A stretch of 9,423 bases of DNA from positions 1 to 9,423 of the forward strand of contig CAZJJK010000116.1 of assembly GCA_964546285.1 (NCBI GenBank). Direction: 5' to 3'. Under the pieces are notes generated by a model. It was given only the letters and a program-made list of their open reading frames with translations, was not told where the DNA came from and ran no database searches. Shown here piece by piece: positions 1 to 5,897 of the stretch. The stretch comes from CAZJJK01 sp964546285 (GTDB lineage Bacteria; Spirochaetota; Spirochaetia; Treponematales; Breznakiellaceae). Position 1 is the first letter of the stretch, and each line of letters begins with the position of its first letter. A program made the translations under genes and the position numbers.

Positions 1-58
1 AATTCTCTGTCTTGCTTGTCCCTTTTTTGGAAAACACAAGCTTCGAGACACTGAGCTG

Positions 59-1048
59 TTAAGGGTAATCGGTTTTTTTGAAATAACGTTCTAAAATCAA
101 GCATAATTCAACCGAGCTTAAACGAGGTCCGTGATGGCATCGAAAACCGGCCGCGGTACGATGACCGCCGCCATTAAAAAAGCGGGCTATATGAGCGACA
201 TTGACACCGCCTTTTGATCGTAAGGAACAACGCACGGAGCCGTCCGCCGCTTCCTTGAAAAAAGCCGCTACCTCAACATCGCGGCTGGAAAGCGGCCAAT
301 TAACGAAATTTTCCGCATCCTCATAACGAGCGCCACATTCAGAGATATCTTTTTGACTCATGAATAAAAAAGCGATTCTTCCATCCTGAATTAGACGTAA
401 ATTCGACATAACGCGTTTTTGAAGGAGAAGCATATTAGCTGAATAACTTTCTCGTAATGCTTGAAAAACACGATTCGGTTCAGCTCCCTCCCCGACAAGG
501 AACGCCGCGGCTTGAAGGGTCCGCTCCGATGTTTTAGGGTAAGCGAAAAAGCCGGTATCGTAAGCAATCCCCGTATATGCTGCCGTCGCGACTGTCGGCG
601 TTAGTTTTAAGCCAAGATTTCGCGCCAACGCGAGAGCTAATTCCGACGCTGAAGCGGCTGTCTCATCAACCCAGCGATCAAGAGCGTCTGAGTTTAATAC
701 GTGATGATGATCTATATAAAAAACGTCCATCGCCGACTTCAGTAAACTAATCCCTGTTTTGCCAAGATGCATATCATCGGCGCAGTCCACCACCAACAGG
801 GCGGCTCCTTTGGTATAAGCTTCATCGCTGTCGTGCCAGCTTTTCGCGTGGCCTTCAGGATCCATAAACAAGTAAAGTTCCGGAACCGGTCCTGAGTTAA
901 ATATGCGTACACGTTTCCCTAGACCACATAAAGCCGCCTCTAGGAGCAATTCCGCGCCAAGGCCATCAGCGTCAAGGCCTTCATGAGTAGTTAGTACATA
1001 TCGGTCAAACGCTGAACAAAATAGTGCCGCTCGGTCCATTCCCTTCAT
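59..1048 (-). CDS. nrnA: DHH/DHHA1 family phosphoesterase, NrnA-like (oligoribonuclease / pAp phosphatase)
   Basis: The 329-residue protein has the usual NrnA length and domain order: an N-terminal DHH domain and a C-terminal DHHA1 domain. Visible motifs are THEGLDADG (residues 21-29, metal ligands H22, D26, D28), VVDCAD with D88, the DHH signature at 113-115 followed by a third His, AYDTG with D164, a basic RSKGGVNVA segment (277-285) and the DHHA1 signature GGGH (293-296). In this family, Mn-dependent enzymes degrade very short RNAs from the 5' end and/or convert pAp to AMP in the cytoplasm; which substrate dominates here cannot be read from sequence. The ATG at 1048 is preceded by AAAGGGG about 8 nt upstream, which supports this start; an in-frame ATG three codons later is the alternative. 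It stands alone, pointing to the left edge, with no close operon partner. All expected catalytic residues appear present. Confidence 0.9.
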   Translation of the reverse strand: MKGMDRAALFCSAFDRYVLTTHEGLDADGLGAELLLEAALCGLGKRVRIFNSGPVPELYLFMDPEGHAKSWHDSDEAYTKGAALLVVDCADDMHLGKTGISLLKSAMDVFYIDHHHVLNSDALDRWVDETAASASELALALARNLGLKLTPTVATAAYTGIAYDTGFFAYPKTSERTLQAAAFLVGEGAEPNRVFQALRESYSANMLLLQKRVMSNLRLIQDGRIAFLFMSQKDISECGARYEDAENFVNWPLSSRDVEVAAFFKEAADGSVRCSLRSKGGVNVAHIARFFNGGGHRTAAGFRCHHGPRLSSVELCLILERYFKKTDYP

Positions 1049-1659
1049 ATATGAGGCCCCTTTATATTATTATCATAGCCGTCTTTTGGCTTAGCGGCAC
1101 GCCGCGATGTTTTCTCAAGAGAAAGAGGTCTCAGTAAAAAGAATATGCCATATTATTCGTCTCAATAGCTTTCTAAATAAAGACGATTTCAAAAACATTA
1201 AGTTTCCAAAATGTGACGTTTATGACAGAAGCTATTTACTCACAAGTATAAATCATATATTGAGATATTGATATCAAAACAAGTCCGTAGTGCCCCCTTT
1301 GATAACAAGCGTTTTGAAAATGGCTCAATTCCCAGGTTTCAAATAGTGGTTACAAAGCATCGGTACAGCGACTCCACTAATAAAGCTAGGACTAGAAAAG
1401 TGGCCCGCCTATATTAGGAATCGACAAGCTCTTACTATATTTTTTCGCAATTATTTGTTTGTGACGACCTTCTTTAGGATAAGTCTCAAAAAAGAGAGAA
1501 TGGTGATTTCAAAAAACTCTTGCTTTTGAACTCTATCGTTTATGGCTAATGCGGTTTTATTTCAAGTATCAATATTATATAGAAATAATACTACGAAGAT
1601 AAAACAGTGATAGCTGTTTTTTAAAAAAGCGGTTTTTAAAAAGGGTTCCATAAATAATG
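1049..1659. other. AT-rich intergenic stretch without recognisable gene
   Basis: I translated both strands by eye and found frames broken by frequent stops and no family resemblance I could name. Base composition is clearly richer in A+T than in the neighbouring genes. The only structure is a small hairpin at 1601-1620 (AAAACAG, loop of 6, CTGTTTT) followed by more T and A runs. The 3' side of the VWA gene and the 5' side of nrnA both face this area, so it may hold a decayed gene. A 68-codon frame (1562-1768, minus) crosses the repeat at 1660-1810 and is treated with that repeat. Confidence 0.6.
1601..1620. terminator. Small hairpin with A/T runs, possible weak terminator
   Basis: AAAACAG and CTGTTTT form a 7-bp stem around the six-base loop TGATAG. 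The right arm runs into further T residues on the plus strand and the left arm is A-rich, so it could work in either direction. The stem is weak and no gene obviously needs it; it lies about 40 bp from repeat copy 1. Confidence 0.25.
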
Positions 1660-1810
1660 GAGGTTCTTGCAAAAGTCGGTTACTTTCGCAAGAACCTCTC
1701 ACAGTTTTATTGCGAGGATTATTATCTACATACAATACAAATAATAGCAATAAAACTGCGCGTGCCATTATTGTCGGCTTTTAAAAGTTGAAGACTTTTG
1801 AAAGCGCCTC
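1660..1810 (-). repeat. 151-bp hairpin-rich dispersed repeat, copy 1
   Basis: The reverse complement of this stretch matches 9253-9403 along all 151 bases with 5 substitutions and no gaps. Both copies start with GAGG and end with CCTC. Inside, in the minus-strand reading, there are three inverted repeats in series: CTTTCAAAAGT with a 5-nt loop (one mismatch in this copy); CAGTTTTATTGC with its complement about 34 nt away; and GAGGTTCTTGCGAAAGT with a 5-nt loop, which is fully paired apart from one G-T wobble. An ATG inside the element (1768) opens a short frame with a hydrophobic VLLLLFVLYV stretch that runs on to 1562. No transposase is present, so if mobile it would depend on enzymes elsewhere, as for MITE-type or REP/ERIC-type elements. 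Confidence 0.9.
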
Positions 1811-1886
1811 AATAGGTAAAAACCTTGTTTGCCTTATCCCTGGTTTTAACTTTGAAGGCATTATAATACGTCAGCTATAACTACGC

Positions 1887-2504
1887 TTAGAAAGCGATCT
1901 TTTCGTATTGACGGACAGCTTCCTCAACGCGATCGGCTATCCCGTGGGCTATAAAGACAGCCTTCCATCCTGGAAAATCCATGAGTCTAGAGTATTCAAA
2001 AAGCTCTCTCAAAACCGAATCGCTAGAAAAAGCCTCAGCGGGGTCTAAATGGAAGTTTGTTGTCATAATGATGAGGGAAACTGGCGTTTTTTCTGAAAAA
2101 TCCGTGATTGTCTTTTTGAGAGCGTTTAGGGCCGCTTCATAATTCGCGAGCCCAGCTCTCGTTTCTGAGGAGCCAACGCTGGTGATCGTGGTTTTAAGAC
2201 TGGCTATAGCGGCCTGATCAAGCGATCCCGTCTCTAATTCCAATCTCGCCTCACGGTCAAAACTCCATAAAACGGCGTAGTCGCCTTCGCGTAGGAAGGC
2301 ATCAACCACTGAGAGGTTGAGCCACGCGGCACTGGCCTCTAAACCGCTAGCCATGGTTTGGGATCGATCCATTAAAATAATCGCCCTAATAGGCTCGTCG
2401 CGAAGGTCTTGAGCTGGTGCTCTCAGCGCGGCCACCGCGAAAAACGTTAATAAAACCGGCAAAACAGGGGAGCGCCGATCAATCCGACGGAAAGGTATTC
2501 TCAT
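1887..2504 (-). CDS. Exported VWA-domain protein, Tp0750-like
   Basis: From the ATG at 2504 the protein has 205 residues. It opens with a signal-peptide pattern: basic start (RRIDRR), hydrophobic core (VLPVLLTFFAVAA, 14-26) and an APA cleavage site near residue 31. The rest is a single von Willebrand A fold with beta strand AIILMDRSQTM (41-51), FLREGDYAVLWSF and VSLIIMTTN. The metal-ion site is altered: DRSQT (46-50) instead of DxSxS, and N150 where the family usually has Asp; T115 may serve as the middle ligand. Size, export signal and the place beside cfpA fit T. pallidum Tp0750, reported as a VWA partner of the protease pallilysin (Tp0751). No pallilysin-like gene is seen downstream. In-frame starts at 2522 (with GGAG 11 nt upstream) and 2546 are possible; 2504 gives the most normal signal peptide but lacks a clear ribosome binding site. 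The 5' end faces the cfpA promoter region. Confidence 0.75.
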   Translation of the reverse strand: MRIPFRRIDRRSPVLPVLLTFFAVAALRAPAQDLRDEPIRAIILMDRSQTMASGLEASAAWLNLSVVDAFLREGDYAVLWSFDREARLELETGSLDQAAIASLKTTITSVGSSETRAGLANYEAALNALKKTITDFSEKTPVSLIIMTTNFHLDPAEAFSSDSVLRELFEYSRLMDFPGWKAVFIAHGIADRVEEAVRQYEKIAF

Positions 2505-2509
2505 ATTGG

Positions 2510-2515
2510 TATAAT
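2510..2515 (+). promoter_or_regulatory. Possible upstream -10 element (extended type) before cfpA
   Basis: TATAAT preceded by TGG gives an extended -10 pattern, but no good -35 is found 16-18 bp upstream. A start from here would give a leader of about 120 nt for cfpA. It overlaps the N-terminal codons of the divergent VWA gene if the longer VWA starts are used. Confidence 0.35.
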
Positions 2516-2561
2516 GTACCATAATAACTGTGTCTCCGTATTCCAAAAAAATAAAAAACGC

Positions 2562-2589
2562 TTTACATTTAATCTCTGATATTGATAAT
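2562..2589 (+). promoter_or_regulatory. Likely cfpA promoter
   Basis: TTTACA (2562-2567) and GATAAT (2584-2589) each match the sigma-70 consensus at 5 of 6 positions, with a 16-bp spacer. Transcription would begin near 2596, giving a leader of roughly 48 nt to the ATG at 2644. This position argues against the GTG start at 2530, which would lie upstream of the promoter. Confidence 0.6.
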
Positions 2590-2643
2590 CTAAGGTCAAG
2601 GTATGATCGAATCGCGAGTAAAGTCGTAAGAAGGAGTCAGGAT

Positions 2644-4707
2644 ATGGGAGCTATCGACCTGCCCAAAAGCCCTAACGTATTCCACCCGGAAAAGCCGAGC
2701 GCTGTCGGTTCAAGGAATTCGCTAGCCCAGGAATACAGGGATCAACAAAAAGAAGTCAACCAGCTCCTCGAAGAGGAGACGAATAAAGTACTGCATCATA
2801 TGAATGCCAAGTTGCCTAAAGAAGTGCTTGAGCGTTTGGATGTAATGGGTGGTGTAAAGGAGAAGTTGTATAACTACTTCAACCAAAACTACCAGAATAT
2901 GTTCAACCGCTATATGGTCACTTCCGAGGATGAAATGGTCAAAAAGGTCCGGAACTATCTGGACAAAGAAGAGACCAAGGTCCTCGCGCGGTATACGCCG
3001 AAGGAGATCGCCGATCTGTTGGATCAGGTAGGCGGTGCCGACAAATTCAACACGGGTGAGATTGAAAAATCCATCGTTAATATGTATGGACACTTACAGG
3101 GCCATGTCCAACGTGGAATTAACGATTTAGAAAACCTAACGAATAGTCTTTTAAGGCAAAAGACCGATGTTGGGGCCTTTATCCGTGGCGAAAACGCGTA
3201 TTCGGTTGTAAAATGCGCCTTTAAAGATAATACCATCAAGCCAAAGACAGTCTGCGACGTTAAACTTTCGGTGAACATTCTGGATTCGGAATTGATCAGT
3301 CCGATCTTCCACTATCAAGTTACCGTGGAATTCCTTATGAAGGAAATTATCTCCAAACACATTATTGATTGTATCGATAAGGAGATAGATAAGCTTAAGG
3401 ATGACCGCGTTGACCAGGGTTTGGAGGAATTATCCGATAGCGAGATCATTTTCTCTAAAATGAATAGGGTAGAGGCGTTTACCGATGACGCTATCGAGAA
3501 TCCTAAATCAAAGCGATATAATTATATCGCGAAAGCGTTAATGGATCGTTTATCCGATCTTCACGCCGAGATAGACCCTTCAAGCTTTGATCAGCTCAAT
3601 GTCCGTGAAAACCTGAAAAACATCATGGATATTGAAAACATTCGCAACCGGGGCTTTAATACCGCTATCAATTCAATTACCTCCATTCTGGACACATCCA
3701 AAATGGGTTACCAATTTATTGAAAACTTAAAAAACGCCAGGGAACTTATTATCCGTGAATATGAAGATACGGATACCGCTAATCTACCGGATGAGCGCTA
3801 TCAGATCCGTATGCGTTATTACGATAACGCCCAATTGATAGAGGAACGAAAGGGCTACGATGTCCAGGTCAAGAGCTTTGAAACCGAGGTTTTGCACCTT
3901 TGGGATGTGCTCAATATGATCTATGAGGATTCTAAGTTCCTTACCCGCGTTACGGATTTCAAGGACTTAGCCAAGTTGTATAAGAAAAAAATCCGCAAAA
4001 ATATAAAGGATCAAAGCGGCGACCCAATCTACGAAAACATCGCTAAGGTGTGGGATGAGATCAATTTCGTTAAGCCGGCGCCGACTGAGGTTGAACGCAT
4101 AAATCCGACGTATGTCTATGAAAAAGATAAACTGCGGCACAAGATCATCCTTATGCGGGATAAGATGAAGGGGATGTATGGTTATCAGTATCCTATTCAG
4201 CGTCGCGTTATGGAAGATCGCTTAGATTTCCTTGAAAGGGAATTCAATCGTTTCGATTATATGATCAATCCCTACCATATTCAGCCTGGTCTGCTGTTGG
4301 ATGTCGATATTACCTCTATAAAGAGGAAAAAAGCGACGCTGGATGGTATGGCCAATGTGCTAAATGAGTTCCTCCATGGCGTATCCAAGGGCTTCCAGGA
4401 CGCGGCCTTCGCTTCCTTTAGCCGCCGCCGCTCCACCGTTCGCCAAGATATCGCGCAGTCCTTCGCGGAAATGCCGTCTGAGGATGAAGGCCCAAACGCG
4501 GATCCCAATCAGGCTTATTTGGATATGCTTGACGCGTCTTCTTCCTCCAATTTATTGCCGGATTCAGCGACAGAGGCGCAACCCGCTGTTGTTGACGCCG
4601 CTCCACGTCGGGGCAGAAAACCTAAGGCTGAAAGCGCGAAAAACGAAAAGCCAAAACGTGGCCGCAAACCGCGTAATACGGAGAATGGCGACATCAGGGA
4701 AATTTGA
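2644..4707 (+). CDS. cfpA: Cytoplasmic filament protein A
   Basis: The frame is open from 2530, but the ATG at 2644 has a strong AGAAGGAG ribosome binding site 7 nt upstream and gives 687 residues, close to the roughly 680 of T. pallidum CfpA. In treponemes this protein polymerises into ribbon-like filaments that run along the cell under the membrane beside the flagella; in T. denticola its loss disturbs cell division and chromosome segregation. The protein is highly charged, mostly helical by composition, with many Lys/Glu-rich coiled-coil-like stretches and no signal peptide or membrane segment. From about residue 590 it changes to a low-complexity acidic/Ser/Ala tail, ending in two AT-hook-like motifs, RRGRKPK (655-661) and KRGRKPR (671-677). 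Identification rests on length, character and on neighbours matching the T. pallidum order (VWA gene, cfpA, Tp0747, ppdK), not on an alignment. Confidence 0.8.
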   Translation: MGAIDLPKSPNVFHPEKPSAVGSRNSLAQEYRDQQKEVNQLLEEETNKVLHHMNAKLPKEVLERLDVMGGVKEKLYNYFNQNYQNMFNRYMVTSEDEMVKKVRNYLDKEETKVLARYTPKEIADLLDQVGGADKFNTGEIEKSIVNMYGHLQGHVQRGINDLENLTNSLLRQKTDVGAFIRGENAYSVVKCAFKDNTIKPKTVCDVKLSVNILDSELISPIFHYQVTVEFLMKEIISKHIIDCIDKEIDKLKDDRVDQGLEELSDSEIIFSKMNRVEAFTDDAIENPKSKRYNYIAKALMDRLSDLHAEIDPSSFDQLNVRENLKNIMDIENIRNRGFNTAINSITSILDTSKMGYQFIENLKNARELIIREYEDTDTANLPDERYQIRMRYYDNAQLIEERKGYDVQVKSFETEVLHLWDVLNMIYEDSKFLTRVTDFKDLAKLYKKKIRKNIKDQSGDPIYENIAKVWDEINFVKPAPTEVERINPTYVYEKDKLRHKIILMRDKMKGMYGYQYPIQRRVMEDRLDFLEREFNRFDYMINPYHIQPGLLLDVDITSIKRKKATLDGMANVLNEFLHGVSKGFQDAAFASFSRRRSTVRQDIAQSFAEMPSEDEGPNADPNQAYLDMLDASSSSNLLPDSATEAQPAVVDAAPRRGRKPKAESAKNEKPKRGRKPRNTENGDIREI

Positions 4708-4797
4708 TACGGTCCCGCGGCATGAAAGGATTGTTTGAGCGTATGCCTCATAGCTTAGGCTATCCTTTCGCTTGCGATGCGGTTTATTAGTGTCTTT
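4708..4797 (+). promoter_or_regulatory. Structured leader between cfpA and the HPr-like gene
   Basis: An 8-bp inverted repeat, GAAAGGAT (4724-4731) and ATCCTTTC (4762-4769), encloses smaller inverted repeats such as TAGC/GCTA. The segment TTTGAGC (4734-4740) is complementary to GCTCAAA (4805-4811) in the left arm of the following terminator, so an alternative fold that opens the terminator can be drawn. A 22-codon frame starts at ATG 4722 and stops at 4790, eight bases before the terminator stem, but has no convincing ribosome binding site. Together this resembles an attenuator, though each element could be chance. Confidence 0.3.
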
Positions 4798-4800
4798 AAA
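4772..4800 (+). promoter_or_regulatory. Weak candidate promoter for the HPr-like/ppdK unit
   Basis: TTGCGA (4772-4777), a 17-bp spacer and TTTAAA (4795-4800) each match consensus at 4 of 6. Transcription would start near 4807, inside the left arm of the terminator. Such a transcript would lack half of the hairpin and would escape termination, which would explain how the downstream pair is expressed while cfpA readthrough is blocked. Confidence 0.3.
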
Positions 4801-4840
4801 GCCGGCTCAAAAGCTTGTTTCTTTTGGGGCGGCTTTTTTT
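4798..4840 (+). terminator. Strong intrinsic terminator after cfpA
   Basis: AAAGCCGGCTCAAAAG (4798-4813) pairs with CTTTTGGGGCGGCTTT (4821-4836) across a 7-nt loop, with one mismatch and one G-T wobble in 16 pairs, and runs into seven consecutive T (4834-4840). Only 16 nt separate its end from the next start codon, with the ribosome binding site AGAGGAGG (4844-4851) in between. Confidence 0.85.
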
Positions 4841-4856
4841 ATTAGAGGAGGCCCAA

Positions 4857-5888
4857 ATGGCCGAAATTAGCAATCAATATGAAGCGCTTTCTTCGCGTGC
4901 CGGCTTTAACGCCGCCGTGCGACACATCAAGGCCGCTATCGCCTTAGTGGAAGGCTTGTCTCCCGACCGTAATTTTGCCGACGCGGTCCGCGACCAAGCC
5001 GCCGCCGGTTTATTAGAAGGCGAACGTTTAGCCGCTCTGTTGCGTATGGTGCTTGTGGATAAATACGGCTACCATTCGGCCTCGCGGAATCTGGAAACTG
5101 TGGCGGAATCGCTGGAAGCGCTGGCTGAGGATTTCGCGGCATGGAACGCGGTAGATCTTGTTTTCGCTTATCACCATCCAGATTTAGGTTTAGTGGTAGC
5201 CAATCCTAAAAATGCCGAGCAATTAGCCTCTATCGGGGTTCTTCGTAAACATGAATTGGCTGTTTGTTTCGCCGGTCGTTTAGATAAGGGTAGCGACGAT
5301 ACCTGCGCCACCGCGGTTGCCTTAGCTTTAGACTTGTTGGAAGGTAAGCGCCCTACTATCCCAGCGGCGTTCTTAAGCGGTGCCTTTAAGGTAAAAAAAG
5401 TAAAGGTTGAAAAGCCTGTCGCTAAAGCCGCCAAAGAACCAAAAAAACGGCGCGGGGCTAAACCCGCCGCTGAAAAACAGGCGGCTGTCACCGTGGCGCC
5501 AAGTCCTGTCGCCGCGCCCGTTGCCCAGCCGGCGCCTATTATAGCCGCTGGTGGTAAGCTTCGCATGACGCCGATGTACTCGGTCGCGGTAACCAATGAG
5601 CTTTTCCATAACGGTAATGTGGAAGCTTGGAAACGTATTATCGCCAGCTATAAAGCGGCTCACCCAAGTCTTGAAGTAAACGTTTATTATGACGGCGAGC
5701 GTATTATGAATATCAACTCGCTATTTAAGTGGGGGAAGGTCAAGCACGGCAGTTCCATTCAATTCGCTGTTGTGGGTGTGGATATAAAGGATGTCGCCAA
5801 ACTGCAGCGTTACTTAATGCAGGGTGCGAGTCCGCAGTTTGAGGCTTTTCTCCATGGTCCAGTTAGTACGGTGCTGAAGCTTTTTTAG
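4857..5888 (+). CDS. Uncharacterised protein with C-terminal HPr-like domain (Tp0747 position)
   Basis: The ATG at 4857 follows AGAGGAGG with a 5-nt gap and gives 343 residues; the frame extends to 4815, but that part lies inside the terminator. Residues 1-175 are mostly helical, Ala/Leu-rich and unrecognised. Residues about 176-235 are a Lys/Ala/Pro linker with a basic KKRRGAKP patch. Residues about 240-325 read like the phosphocarrier HPr: YSVAVTNELFH (compare HPr VTITAPNGLH), a helix, EVNVYYDGERIMNINSLFKW (HPr EITVTSNGKSASAKSLFKL), KHGSSIQFAVVGVD (HPr TQGTVVTISAEGED) and a last helix DVAKLQRYL. H251 falls within one residue of HPr His15, but the following Arg and Pro of HPr are absent; S288 matches regulatory Ser46. 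A short extra C-tail ends in FLHGPVSTVLKLF. The stop codon overlaps the ribosome binding site of ppdK, so the two are probably coexpressed. The HPr relation is judged by eye only. Confidence 0.65.
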   Translation: MAEISNQYEALSSRAGFNAAVRHIKAAIALVEGLSPDRNFADAVRDQAAAGLLEGERLAALLRMVLVDKYGYHSASRNLETVAESLEALAEDFAAWNAVDLVFAYHHPDLGLVVANPKNAEQLASIGVLRKHELAVCFAGRLDKGSDDTCATAVALALDLLEGKRPTIPAAFLSGAFKVKKVKVEKPVAKAAKEPKKRRGAKPAAEKQAAVTVAPSPVAAPVAQPAPIIAAGGKLRMTPMYSVAVTNELFHNGNVEAWKRIIASYKAAHPSLEVNVYYDGERIMNINSLFKWGKVKHGSSIQFAVVGVDIKDVAKLQRYLMQGASPQFEAFLHGPVSTVLKLF

Positions 5889-5897
5889 GGGGGCGGC

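Noticed and set aside
1..58. Possible terminator downstream of nrnA (GCTTGT/ACAAGC around positions 15-42)
   Set aside because: The stem is only six pairs with a 16-nt loop and there is no T tract in the direction of nrnA transcription.
1081..1560. Decayed coding gene in the AT-rich interval
   Set aside because: Translations of the minus strand give short pieces with stops every 10-40 codons and no family match I can defend, so no pseudogene was called.
1660..1810. CRISPR array or tandem repeat
   Set aside because: The inverted repeats are three different hairpins, not one unit repeated with spacers, and only one copy lies at each site.
2530..2643. N-terminal extension of cfpA from a GTG at 2530 (38 extra residues)
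   Set aside because: It has no ribosome binding site, lies upstream of the better promoter at 2562-2589, and makes the protein longer than known CfpA, whereas 2644 has a strong site and the right length.
4815..4856. Earlier start of the HPr-like gene at 4815
   Set aside because: Those codons fall inside the terminator loop and stem; the ATG at 4857 has an excellent ribosome binding site.
5171..5663. Long minus-strand frames inside the HPr-like gene
   Set aside because: They mirror the Ala/Lys/Pro-rich linker and codon bias of the real gene and have no start signals.
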